From positions 30,046,490 through 30,110,489 of the forward strand of contig OX421499.1 in the NCBI GenBank assembly GCA_949126835.1: 64,000 nucleotides of DNA, given 5' to 3'. The notes under the pieces were generated by a model that did no database searches, was not told where the DNA came from, and was given only the letters and a program-made list of their open reading frames with translations. Position numbers and translations under genes: made by a program. Shown here in pieces: positions 50,639 to 62,700 of the stretch (position 1 is the stretch's first letter; each line of letters opens with the position of its first letter). The DNA comes from Anisus vortex. Lineage: Eukaryota > Mollusca > Gastropoda > Planorbidae.

Positions 50639-53600
50639 ATGGCGAACATAAACAAGAGCAAGATAGAGCATTTTCAAAAGAAATCGGGTCATGACAAATA
50701 TTTAGCCACTACACTGGAGCAGTTCTTAAAGTCATATGTAAGGCATCTTAAATTATTTATCCATAGATTATGTTCTTAAATTTTTACTATTAAAATAATA
50801 ATTATTTTTAATAATAATTAATAACGGCCTATTCTAATTCTATTTAGTCATTTAGTCTTTAGTCTCTTTAGCCTACTACTACTAGCCTACTTAATTAACT
50901 AAATAATAATAAGTTAATCTTATCTTATAAGTTTACAGACGTTCCTTCTAGATAGAAGATTATTACGTCCACTAGGCCCAAAACTCCTGCAGGGCGACAG
51001 GGATTCGTCGGTGGCAGGGCTAGAACCCGCGACCTGTCAGTTGGTTTTTGGTTAAATAAGTAGCGGCCTTGCCGCCTTGGCATAGTCCTAACCCTAACTA
51101 ATAGCCTACATACTAATAGGCCTACTAAGACATTGTTTGCTGACATGTCACATTGACTTTGATTTGAGTTGACATAAATATAATAATAATATCATAATCA
51201 TAATAATAATAATATATAAATAAACTACAAACTTTAAAACTGTCATAAACTACTACTATTACTTAGTAGTACAGTACTAGTACTACTATTACAATACTAT
51301 ACTGACCTATACTATACTACACTACATCATAAATAAATGATCATATCATAAATAGTAATCATACTACATAACAACAGTCTACAGAGTCTGCAGTTAGGTT
51401 AGGCCTACAGACTATACTACAGTACTGATACTAATCATCAATTATACTTCATGCATATATGCTAAGTGCGCAGCTCATGTCAAGTGTGTGTGCGTAATGG
51501 CATAAGTTGTAACCGAATAAAAATGTAAAAAACAAACAAACAAAAGGGACGTAACACAGTTTTTATTTTAGTTTTATTTATTTTCTGAGGGGAATTCCGC
51601 AGTGGGAGAAAATAGTGCATGTGGCTACAAAAACTTTACTCTACGTTACAAGGCACACAGCGGTGTGACTTGGGGTGGCTGGTGCCCTACGTTACAAGGC
51701 ACACCGCAGTGTGACGTGGGGTGGCTGGTACCCTAAGTTACAAGGCACACAGCGGTGTGACTTGGGGTGGCTGGTGCCCTACGTTACAAGGCACACCGCA
51801 GTGTGACGTGGGGTGGCTGGTACCCTAAGTTACAAGGCACACAGCGGTGTGACTTGGGGTGGCTGGTACCCTAAGTTACAAGGCACACAGCGGTGCGACG
51901 TGGGGTGTCTGGTACCCTAAGTTACAAGGCACACAGCGGCGTGACTTGAGGTGGCTGGTACCTTAAGTTACAAGGCACACAGCGGTGCGACTTGGGGTGG
52001 CTGGTACCTTAAGTTACAAGGCACACAGCGGCGTGACTTGGGGTGGCTGGTACCTTAAGTTACAAGGCACACAGCGGCGTGACTTGGGGTGGCTGGTGCC
52101 TAGACAAAACCTTGGTGTGCCCACCCCCGTTCACCCCTGAACATTGTTACGCCCTTGACATAAGGGCCGTAAGGCTTGTCCATTTATTGTAAGGCAATTA
52201 TAGTATAGTATGTTCCTTGGGGCACTTTTTCTTTTCCCTGACTAATCCATCAGAGTTGTCTAGGCTCAGGGAAGCACTCCACAGGAAATAAAATCCCAAC
52301 TATCACCAGGATTGGAACCCAGGACCTTTGATACAACAGTCCACCATGCTGTCGCTAGATCACCATGCCCCTGTAGACACCCCTAGTCACCCTGAACGAT
52401 ATGTTCTGATAGCGATACTTTACTTTTACCCCTTAGGTCTAGTCTTAGTACAAAGAAATAGTGCACCAAAGAAATATTTAAAGTTACTATTTTTTAAGTC
52501 ATTTTTTACAAATGTTAAAAAACAAAAGGTTTACTTACCGTACATACTCATGTATAAGTCGCACCGGTGTATAAGTCGCACCCCTAGTTCAAGACTTTTT
52601 TTTATTACATGTTGTCATTGACCCGCGCATAAGTCGCACCCTGACTTCCCAGATTATACTGCCTTTTAATATCTCAAAAATGCATTCCTTTTAAACATAA
52701 AAGTTACTAAATATTCACCCTAATTTGGAAACTTTCCTTAAAAATGGTTTCAATGGTGCATAAGGCAAACATAATAAAAAAAGGCTCAATTTATTTTAAA
52801 CAACCGATCAATAGGCCTGCAGACGTTAGTGATATGGGAAAGTAAGGTATCTGTTTCTCCACGTATTAGTCCCTATCCCTACTGAAGTTCATATCCCAAT
52901 TGTCATACTAAAGTGGGTCAACACACACACAAAATCTTTTGATGTGCGTCATTAGACTGAACGTCGCCCAGACTGTGAGTCACTGTATTGATTACGCTTT
53001 ATAAGTGACCTTATTATCATTGTTTGTAATGATTTCAAGCGCGACTACGTGACCGGCAAGAAGCTGTGTTTTTTTTAAAACTCTTACATGCAACAGATGA
53101 AAAATAAAACACACTATTTACATTTCACGCGTCGATCCGCCGATCATATTTTTGGAAACATTGCTAAGACATGGCGCGGCGGAATGCTAAACACTGCCTT
53201 ATTAGTAGAGTAGGCTATAGCCTATAAACCTAGGCCTTAGGTTCTAAATAAAACGCATCTTAAGCTACTTGTCTACAAGCTTATAGGCCTACCTACATTA
53301 TAGGACTAGACAGGCTTTCACACATTTACGATTCTTTCCATACTGTAATTTGCGTTCAATAAGCCTACACAAAAATGTCACCTTTAAATACGTTTGGGCA
53401 ATATAAAATCGGTCCAAAAGTTCAAAATAAAAGGGGGTGGATGTCGGAAAAACCTAAAATATTTGTCCATTTTAATTTCAATTATATTTAGATAGCAATA
53501 TTTACACCAATGAAAGTTTTCTAAATTTAAAATGTAGGCCTACGCATATCCTAGTAATTCTACATCACTACTATCAACTATAGGGGTTATGTAGGAAACT

Positions 53601-56600
53601 TTATGACAGAGAAGTGATGTTTTTCGACCTTTTCAAAAACAGTGTCGGGTGTATAAGTCGCACCCCTACTTTTTGTCCAAATTTTTGGTAAAAAAAGTGC
53701 GACTTATACGCGAGTATATACGGTAATAGTGTTGTTAAGATCTACTTTAAACTTCACTTTGCCAGTTTGAAAGCTGCATGATGTGCCAAGGGTTTTATGG
53801 CGGAAACTTTGGGCAGCCAGTCTGCAGCACCTGCCATCTATTCCTGTTTTCATCTCAGATGAAGGAAGATGGAGAGGAAGGTGACGACGGGGACAACAGA
53901 GTTTACAACCAGGTCATTGAAAATATATTTCCTTAGACTTAGAGTAGATGGTTTCATGGTTTGCTGATAGTTTTAATTAGCCATTGAGAAAGGCATATGC
54001 AAACAGTCATATTTTTTTAAACTAACATATATCTTTTTTTGTGTAACAGAAAGTTGATTCTGATGACTCAGGAACAGAAGAGCCTGGAGTGGAAACAGAT
54101 TTTTATGCTAGTAGAGATGTCCAAGAAAGGGAGGTTAGTCACTATTTGATATCACTTAATCACTGAATGTTCAGTTAAAACTATTATTCTGCTATTATAG
54201 ATGTCTAACATGTTGTTTGATAGCATAAAAATACTGAAATTTTAGTGAAATAGATTTTAATAATAAGAAAATAGTAAATCATTTGTATTTTATAGTATAA
54301 GTTAGAGTTGTTCCTTCTGGAAAGAAGATTACATCCATTGCCTGAACCTCCTGAGCGAGACAATGGGTGATTGGTGGGAGGGTTTAACCTAGATCACCCT
54401 GTCACAGTCTGGAATACTAACCTCATGATTAATAGATTTTTTTTTTGGTAAACAGAAACAAAAGATGCAAAATGTTTTTTTTAAAATATCAGCTGAATGA
54501 GTTTACCTTAAATTAAATTTGTGAAGGGTAGATTGGAATAAGGGTCAAGAATAAAATGTGAAAATAGTGAATGTAAAATTGGCAACAAAAATAATGTCCT
54601 TAAAAACAGAAGAAATTAAATAATAATCCTCTGTTATCAGGTTTGCCAGTTGGCCAGGCGGCCAGCCAGACATAAGCCGGATAAGTTAGCTGAAAGAATA
54701 AATGCACTGACTAACCCTCGTGAGGTTGACAGAATTCCTCCAGGGCTAATAGAATCTTTGCCACCAGAAGGTAAATTACATACTTTCTTGTTCTGCTGCT
54801 CTCCCCCCCCCCTCCTAATATTTAATTTTCTGATTGTTTTCTTAAAAGTAAATCCTAATTTCCAGGCATTTGTTTTTGGAATATTGCATTCTCTGTTAAC
54901 CAAGTTATATAAATATGCTTAAACAAAACTTAAAAAAAATAAATATCAGCTATTGTTTTTTTTTTAAATGCTGGATTCAAGCTAATTATTGTTGCCAGAG
55001 GCATGCAAAAAGTGAAATAAATGTGTATCTCTATTTGTCTCCATGAGACTGCCTATAAACAATGTCACTTGGTGGTGGGTTGGGGTGGTTCCCATTTTGC
55101 ATGACTGTTTGACAAGAAGGTTTGTGATTCCACATAATGTATGCCCCAGTCCATATGGACAAAATGTTTAAGCATGTCTTTTTTAAAGCATCAACTGAAC
55201 ACTCCCATAATTACTTCATTTAACTTAGTAGACACTATTTCTATTGAAACAAATAAATAAATCCATTATTGTATCTAGTTCTCCTGTTGGTGTTTAAATA
55301 AGTGATATCTGTTCCATCCATTATTGTGTTTAGTTCTCCTACTTGTGTTTAAAAACTTGGATGACATCTCTCTGTGGGTTGCTGGGAATGTCTGCACTCG
55401 CTGGAGACAAATCCTGGACGGGGAGATAACTCAGTCCAAGTGGAAGCACTTCATACAGCTCCGATGGCCATTGTTTCAGCTGCAGTACAAAGTCTGCTGT
55501 TGGAAAAATATCTACACACAACTGTACGATTTTTATTCTGATAAAAGGGGTTCTTTGTGACATAATGATATTGTAAAGGGGGAGAAGGCGATTCTGATTT
55601 TGTATACTGGTAATGCAAGTGTGAGGATAGAAAGAAAAGGATGGGTGAGGGGGGGTACAAACATGTCATTTATGATCAGCTCCTGTAGTAAAAAAGATGA
55701 GCATAGCTAAAGACATCAATTTAATAATTAAAAAGAAGAAGGAAGCATTATGGTTTGTGAAAGTTTTAATACCATGCTAAGTTCACAACAAGGCTAGCAT
55801 TGTGAAAGTTTTAATACCATGCTAAGTTCACAACAAGGCTAGCATTGTGAAAGTTTTAATACCATGCTAAGTTCACAACAAGCCTAGCATTGTGAAAGTT
55901 TTAATACCATGCTAAGTTCACAACAAGGCTAGCATTGTGAAAGTTTTAATACCATGCTAAGTTCACAACAAGGCTAGCATTGTGAAAGTTTTAATACCAT
56001 GCTAAGTTCACAACAAGGCTAGCATTGTGAAAGTTTTAATACCATGCTAAGTTCACAACAAGGCTAGCATTGTGAAAGTTTTAATACCATGCTAAGTTCA
56101 CAACAAGGCTAGCATAGTGAAAGTTTTAATACCATGCTAAGTTCACAACAAGGCTAGCATAGTGAAAGTTTTAATACCATGCTAAGTTCACAACAAGGCT
56201 AGCATAGTTGCATTTTCTAGACAAAAAAAAAAAGCAAGAGAAATAAAGACATTTTTAGAAGAATTTTTTTGTAAAAACATTTCATTTAATGATCAACTGT
56301 ATCATAGAAATTATATTTAATAAGAACTTGACCAAAGAGCATAGAGCATAAGCCCTGCAGCCTTGCAAGATAAAAAATGTAGCAGCTATTTATGTTATAC
56401 TAATTGACTTGATGAATTGTTGTGCTTACAGATTACTGAGTTCTCCTTGTCGATATTGCCTAGAGAGTATGATGCTTCAAGTAAGTATTGAGATTTAATA
56501 CTCAAAGTACATTTTGCATTTTTTTCTATATTGTTTGTATGATAGAATGAGCTTTTATGATTTATCATGAAGAGATTAATTCTATTTATTAAAAATTATC

Positions 56601-58025
56601 TAGAGTACACCACCGATTGAGGAAAATTCATGGAGGCATCGAAGGTTACGGAGTGAACTGAAGACATTAAAAACAGACCCACCCGAGGGCATTCAGGCAA
56701 CACCATTGGATCGTCATTGTTGTCACTGGCAAGCATCTATTACTGGCCCCCAGGGAAGTCCGTATGAAGGAGGCTTGTTTCTTTTGTATTTACAGATACC
56801 ACAGAGGTGAGTTATGTTTCAGTGATCAAATGTTTTTTCATATATAGCATTGTCTATAGGACAGCATAGTTAAAATAGTTTTTGTGAGATACTTCTAAGT
56901 GTATTAATAGCTTCTCAAAGCTAGGTAAATTTGAATTTTGATTAAAACTTGTGACACGTTATTTAATTGTTTGGATTACATTTCATCTTTTTGTAAATTT
57001 GTTTTTCATAATAAGTAAACAAATATTTGTTTAAAAAGTTATTTACAAATGCCATTTATTAACTTGTTTAAAACTTTCATTGAACACTGAATATATTCAG
57101 ATGTTATGAACAATTGGTAACTTATTACATGATCTATAAAAAAATGAATTGATTGATATAATGTACCCAGTATCTCTGTGTCAACATCAAGATACACAAA
57201 TGAATCACTTGGTATTATGTAACCTTGTCAACATCAAGATACGCAAATGAATTGCTTGGTATTATGCAGCCTTGTCAACATCAAGATAGATAAATGATTG
57301 GCTTTATATTATGTCAATATAATATTACCCACTTACTGATTGGCTGATAAAAAGGAAATTTTTTGTTATGTTGGATTGTTTCTAAATACCGGTATACAAA
57401 ATTTATGGGGCATTCTGGGATACCTTTTTTTTTTTAAATGCCCAGCTGTACTACACTAATTATGGTTTGAGTCACTAGGATTTTAGCAGGCTGGTTAAGT
57501 TAGGAGTGGAATTTGAACCCATCAGGTCTAGCAAATTACAGCAATAACACAGCAGCTCAAATCAGATACATGAAACTTGCCACACCTGTTTTGTAGAATA
57601 TTTCTCTGAGATAAAATTTGTTTACACTATAGAATATTCCTACTTTTAACTAACAAAAAGTTATCCACAGTTGTATAATTTTATATTAAGTAGTTCTGTC
57701 AATTTTATCCCACAGTTATCCCATGAGGCCCCCAAAGGTCAGGTTCATCACCAAGATTTTTCATCCTAATATATCGAGACACGGAGACGTGGGCCTGGAC
57801 TCTATTCACCACAACTGGAGCCTGGCGCTGACCATCTCTAAAGTGTTGATCAGTATCCAGTCTCTGCTGACCGACCCTTACTGCAACATCTGCATGGAGC
57901 CAGCCATTGGCAAACTTTTCAAACAGAATAGGGCACAGTTTGACAGGATGGCCAGGCTATGTACCTGGAAGTTTGCAATGCACGATTATGTCATGGCATT
58001 TCCGATAGATCCGAATGGTTTGTAG
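50639..58025 (+). CDS. F-box protein fused to a catalytically inactive E2-like (UEV) domain
   Basis: Eight exons (50639-50737, 53766-53912, 54050-54133, 54641-54770, 55334-55523, 56432-56480, 56604-56806, 57716-58025) join in phase to 403 residues from ATG to TAG. Order: a zinc-ribbon-like C-x2-C-x12-C-x2-C (37-56), an acidic linker (about 66-110), an F-box (about 149-190; LPPE at 150, then VLLLVFKNLDDISLWVAGNV with CTRWRQIL following), a CRYC pair (223-226) and a UBC/E2 fold (about 234-395). In the E2 the HPN motif is present (317-319) and the WSLALTISKVLISIQSLL helix is intact, but the catalytic cysteine position is Gly327 (HGDVGLDS where active E2s have GxICLD). The F-box implies binding to Skp1 in an SCF ligase. 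The E2 fold without cysteine implies ubiquitin or partner binding, as in UEVs, not conjugation. I do not know a named orthologue. Confidence 0.85.
50925..51058 (-). mobile_element. tRNA-derived SINE (family 1), minus strand
   Basis: A complete-looking copy: tail 'cttataagtttacagacgttccttctagatagaag', core 'ctcctgcagggcgacaggga' and B-box region 'ggcagggctagaacccgcgac'. It lies in intron 1 of the F-box/E2 gene. Confidence 0.8.
51641..52100. repeat. 46-bp GC-rich minisatellite, about 10 copies
   Basis: The unit is CTACGTTACAAGGCACACAG followed by CGGTGTGACTTGGGGTGGCT and GGTGCC. The first copies alternate two versions (CAGCGGTGTGACTT and CCGCAGTGTGACGT), as if amplified as a 92-bp dimer, and later copies are mostly one type with AAGTT in place of ACGTT. 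The array is strikingly GC-rich for this AT-rich intron. Confidence 0.95.
52205..52375 (-). mobile_element. tRNA-derived SINE (family 2), minus strand
   Basis: Contains 'gtctaggctcagggaagc', 'ccaggattggaacccaggacctttgata' (B-box region with one change) and ends 'ccatgcccc'. In intron 1 of the F-box/E2 gene. Confidence 0.7.
52538..53723. mobile_element. TA-flanked DNA transposon copy 2 (CCGTATATACTCG ends)
   Basis: The ends CCGTACATACTCATGTATAA and CTTATACGCGAGTATATACGG are inverted repeats bordered by TA (52536-52537 and 53724-53725). The interior matches copy 1 (36487-37618) in inverse orientation. The right end lies 42 bp upstream of exon 2 of the F-box/E2 gene, within the region where the branch point and polypyrimidine tract are expected. 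Confidence 0.8.
54296..54420. mobile_element. Degenerate SINE fragment
   Basis: 'gttccttctggaaagaagattacatcc' resembles the family-1 tail (TTCCTTCTAGATAGAAGATTATTACGTCC). The rest is too diverged to place. In intron 3 of the F-box/E2 gene. Confidence 0.4.
55264..55355 (+). repeat. Duplicated splice acceptor region of F-box exon 5
   Basis: 'ccattattgtatctagttctcctgttggtgtttaaa' (from 55263) and 'ccattattgtgtttagttctcctacttgtgtttaaa' (from 55318) are direct copies about 55 bp apart. The downstream copy is the acceptor used for exon 5 (55334). Using the upstream AG (55277-55278) would give VLLLVFK and then TAA. Confidence 0.8.
55754..56206. repeat. 45-bp minisatellite, about 10 copies
   Basis: Near-identical units (ATTGTGAAAGTTTTAATACC then ATGCTAAGTTCACAACAAGG and CTAGC) start at about 55754, 55799, 55844 and every 45 bp after. 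The last units have ATAGTG in place of ATTGTG. In intron 5 of the F-box/E2 gene. Confidence 0.95.
57179..57320. repeat. 47-bp tandem repeat, three diverged copies
   Basis: 'tgtcaacatcaagata' recurs at 57179, 57226 and 57273, followed by 'aaatgaat.gcttggtattatg' variants. In intron 7 of the F-box/E2 gene. Confidence 0.8.
57400..57570 (-). mobile_element. Degenerate tRNA-derived SINE (family 2)
   Basis: 'atgcccagctgtactacac', 'gagtcactaggattttag' and 'ggaatttgaacccatcagg' follow the order of the better copies at 41375 and 45385, but with many changes. Confidence 0.5.
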
Positions 58026-58258
58026 AAGAAGAACATTTTTGAAAAGAAAGAACAATTCATGGAGAATTTGTGAAGATAAAAGGGCCTCATCAGCTTGATT
58101 TGTTTACATTCATTTTCCTATCAACAAGCTGTTATTTTAAGGAATCATTTTAAATTGACAGAGAGAGAGTGGTAAGATTCTTGTTTTAATCTCTATCTGC
58201 AGTTGATACAGGCATATTTTTGTCTAATTTCATTTGTTAGATAAATGCTCAAAAAGGA

Positions 58259-58264
58259 AATAAA
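58259..58264 (+). other. Candidate polyadenylation signal of the F-box/E2 gene
   Basis: AATAAA lies 234 bp after the stop codon at 58023-58025. Other hexamers are present further down, so this is only the first good candidate. Confidence 0.45.
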
Positions 58265-59799
58265 ATGCCAAAATATTAGAACACACACTATCGGTTTGAT
58301 TCATTTTATTCCATGTTTGTGACAACTTTCTTCCCTAAGAACCTTATGCCATGCTAGGACTTGAGTATGTTCCCGAGTTAACCAAGCTCTGATTGATGTT
58401 ATTTTCTTATTGTATGTTACGTTACGTGAGTTAGTATAACTATAACATTATAAAATCAATTTTTTTTAACTGGGACTTGCCTCGGACTTGAAAATGTTCC
58501 CAAGTTAACCAAGCTCTCATGGCTTGGCCACCTGGTGTTATTTTATTATTACATATGTGACATGTCAATTCAAGTCAATTTGTATAACATTATCAAATAC
58601 ATTTTTTCTTGCAAAACTAAGGGACTTTTCCATGCTCCAAGTTTTGATCTTATTAAATTTACTTTCAATACAGTTGAAATAATTTCTTTGCTAGTTAATA
58701 AAGTGAATCAATGAATGAAATATTTTTTAAAACACTTTTTAAAATGTCTTTGTTTATCTTGCTTTTTTATATTTTCTCAAATTACATCATGAATTTTAAT
58801 GTTTAGGAAATGCAACTCTTTTAGCCTTGTTAATAACGTGGTATGGTAAAAAAACTTTCACAAAATATTATTTTGGGGAAAAGTAAAAGAGGGTTTTTGC
58901 TCAGTCTATCCTAGTTCCCAAACTTTTAGAAAAATATATAAACCATTACGTCCTTACTTGTATGTTTTAAAGTTAACCTGTAGTGCATGTAGGTAGAACT
59001 AATTTACACAAAATGTTAATGGATGTTTATAATTATAGAATAATTTCAGAAATATTAAGCTTGATGGGGTATTAAGGACTCATGAACGTAGCAAAATAAT
59101 TATTCAATAAAATAAAAATTATAAAAGGAATATTTTTCAAGCTGCTTTGTAACCAAATACACAAATTGTCAGTTTTTACCTATTTTCCCAAACTTAAACA
59201 AATTCAGTAAGTTTTCCAAAACTTTCCCTACCCATATGAATCTTTTAAACAGCTGGACATTTTGCTAGACTCACAATCCCCATGAATGTTGTAGTCACAT
59301 TAACTGGTTAACACTTTTTTTTTTACTAACCTTATGAATTTACATGGTCTGAAAGGGAGACTATTAATTTACTTTTGTAAAAAAATATTTCTTGACATAA
59401 AACCCACAAAATATTTTTTTAATTTACTGCTTTTATTAAATTATAACATAAGCAACAATTTTACAAGCAAACTCAAAATAAAATATAAAAAAATCCAACA
59501 CATAACAAGATTAAGTTACACTAGTGGAGAGAATATACTAACAAAAATGAGCAGTATTCAATATAAAATAACAGACAAAACAGTCCCACTTGTAGTTTTG
59601 ATGTCTTTTGAGTTTTAGCTCAAATGAACTATTTCAGTTGCTATTTTAGTGTAATTATTTTAAGAAGAATCAGTTTTAAATTGTATTTTTTAAACTTGAT
59701 AGTTTGAAAAAATAATGTAATATTTGATTTTGTAAAACAACACAAACATTTTTTTACTATCTTTAAAAATACATGGAAATGTACTAATGTATTTTCTAG
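58265..59799. other. Convergent intergenic region
   Basis: AT-rich DNA between two converging genes. A 'cttgagtatgttcccgagttaaccaagctct' segment near 58365 recurs diverged near 58485. No gene was seen; the plus frame 59334-59618 is Lys/Ile/Asn-rich and unsupported. Confidence 0.4.
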
Positions 59800-62700
59800 T
59801 TAACCCAAATACTGTTTTGCCAATGCTCTCAAAAACTTGGCTTTTCTAATATGAACTGCTCGCCTTTGTATTGGATCAGGGTTATTTGAATTGAGGTCCA
59901 TTTGACTTAAAGCTCTCAATGCTGTTTGCCTCTTGTCCATTTCCCCTTTCCGGGTGTGCAGGTGAACTAAGAATTCCAATATGCTGACGTCCCATATACA
60001 GCAGTAGTAGGCATCCATGGCGTCATAAACGTTTCTCTCCTGTAAGGCTTTGAAGGCAGTGTTGTAGTCCACCTCCTCCAGGTACTGGCACAGCACAGCC
60101 ACCTGGGTGTGACACTGCAGGTAGGAGCAGCACTTGATCATCCGGCGGAGGATGACGTCGTCGTAAATCGACCTGGGAACAGGGCAGGTGAAAAAGTCGG
60201 TGGCCACTACGCCGGCCTCCAGGTAATACTTTATGGCGGTGGCGTACTGCCCCTGGGCAAAGTAGATGTCGGCCTGCGTGCGCAGCCAGGAGGGCTGCAT
60301 GGGGTCGGCCTGCAGGCTGTGGGCCAGCACAAGTTTCAGGGTCTCCTCCACAGAGGCCACAGAGACCACGATGGAAGCACCCAGGGCGGTGGGCCAGAGG
60401 GCATTGTACTCTGTAGCTATTTCACTGGTGACATCGTCCTTAAGAATACTGAAGAGTTTTGCAAACAGAGAAATCATAACGGACAAAATGGTCTGCTCTT
60501 TAATCCTCTGCAAGAAACTCACAAAGAGGTTGACTGGAAGAATTCCACACTGTTGGTCTCTGCGCACAGCACTTTCATGAGCTGATTGAGGGCGTTTAGT
60601 GTTTCCTAATAGATAAACAGAAAAGAATATAAAAAAAAAAGCAGCATAAAAATTAGGGATGTTAAACGAAAACCAGATTTCGGTTTTAAAACCGAAAATC
60701 CGTTTTGTTTATGTTGGATTTGCACAAAACAAGTCTTGAAATGCCTTGCTAACACTATTTAGTCTTAGATATTGTGTTTCCAAATACCATCTATGGCTTG
60801 CGATAATAACAACATCAAACCAATTGTTAAGTTACAATAAACATTAATCTTTTTTACTTGTCGGCTCATCTTTTAGATGTGCGCTACTCTTTGATGTACT
60901 GGTACGCAATGGAGAGATGCAAACTAGTCCTTCCCTGTGACCCTGAACAATTTGGCTAGACACCGCGTCTGTGCTTTATTATTAACGGCACTATTGAATA
61001 CACATTCTTTTGATTGGTGCTACGCGAAACTATTCAATACATTATTTTACAACTTACCGTATATATGCCTCTTCATATTATGCTTCTTAATATTATGGTA
61101 AACAATAATCGGAAATTTGATTATCACTATTGAAAAATTGAAAGCTATTATTGGTTTTAACTCTTTAAGACCGGAATTATTTTCCTACTCCTGCCGGAAT
61201 TATTTTTTCCGCACACAGTTTTTGTATACATGCATCTGTAAACCCTTTATAGTTTGTTATCTATTATTCTAAACCCATACATGTAATGAGTATAAAAATA
61301 GGAAATTGAATGGGCTTTACAGTGATATAATTTTTTAATCATAATATATTCATATAGAAAAGATATTTTGCATAATATTAGGGGGATATAATAATAATTA
61401 TGATTAAAAAATTAAAATTGTACTTTATGAAGATGTTAATTAAATCCAGCTGCTTTTTTGCATACCCATTGTCATTAAAATATAAAGTACATTTAATTCA
61501 CCACACTAAGAACTTTTCAGAACGAAAATTGATGAAATAGTTTTTAAAATATACACATTTTTATTAACACCCCAAATAAGAAAAGGGGAGACGCCCCCCT
61601 TTCAGTTGGGACTGTGGCAACTAATGTGTCACTGTCCGACTCACTAGAATAATCTGAAGACAGAAATTAGCTTTCAGAAGATTCCACTACTTTACTATCT
61701 CCCGATTCTCGCATTCCTAGAAATAAATTCCTAGCTTGATCGGCTGTAAAGCAGCGAGGCGGTCTAGACCCAGACGAAGAAGCATTATCAGCCATTTTGA
61801 AATATAAACAAAACACACAATTTACGATACTGACCTTTTTTAACAAATTCGGACAATTTTAAAACGCTTGTTCAATGCAAGATGCAAGAAGTAAACAAAC
61901 TTTAAAATGGCCGCCTTAGATATCCCAGAAGTCATTTAGACGAATAAAAACATGTAACAGACAAAACAACGAACTAAACATAGAAAATACTATCAAACGC
62001 TCAGAGCGTTGTTACGGTAGCACAAGCCTTAGGGCCGAACGCTGGGAGCGTCATTACAGTGTTATTGAGTTAATCAATTAGCCCAGATTTTTATTAGTTC
62101 TAAAGAATTTTATGGTAAAGTGTACAAAATCATATTGTTTTCACACAAATCAACCCCTCGAATGCCCTGCAAACACTAATTAAGTTTGAACTATTTTTCA
62201 AATATACCTACAAAACTACGCACATTTGGCTTTTCCAGCCTGTGACTTGTGACATTGCGCTGGAAAGGGGGGACCAAAATCCTGTTTTAAACCGGCTTTA
62301 GTGAACCAAAAACCGTTTTTGAAAAAAAAAAGGTTTTAACATCCCTAATAAAGATTTAGACTTAAAGAAATGCATCCAATATTTGTAGTGTGCAATCAGG
62401 GGAAGTAAGAACATCAAGACAAATAATTCTATACATATAAGTTACCTGGCTGGTAAATAGCCAAAACAGCGTCCCAAAGATCTCTTGCTGGTTTCCTCAC
62501 ATTTTTCTTGGTTTGTAATTCCCGCACAAATAAAGCCAAAAGACGAGATAACTGTCAAAAGTAAAACAACATGAATGTCATCCCTTACTTTAAAGTATAT
62601 AGAAAGCAACAGTATTGAAATTTAAAAATAAATTATTAAATTTTTTTTTAAAGGAAATAAAAAAAAAAAATGTGTTCTTTAATGCTAGACCTCAACAAAA

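Larger units (their letters stand above)
60654..62347. mobile_element. Non-autonomous hAT element, copy 2, in an INTS8 intron
   Basis: Same family as 8189-9171: left end TAGGGATGTTAAACG, right end TTTTAACATCCCTA. Flanks ATAAAAAT (60646-60653) and ATAAAGAT (62348-62355) are an 8-bp duplication with one mismatch. The body aligns with copy 1 except that it lacks the 137-bp LINE fragment and has gained a 917-bp piggyBac-like insertion at 61157-62073. Confidence 0.85.

Noticed and set aside
55754..56206. CRISPR-like or coding repeat
   Set aside because: No spacers, stops in all frames and intron position; it is a minisatellite.
60109..60585. 158-codon plus-strand open frame opposite the last INTS8 exon
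   Set aside because: It is antisense to well-conserved INTS8 coding sequence, has a Gly/His/Arg-rich composition and no homology; it is a shadow.
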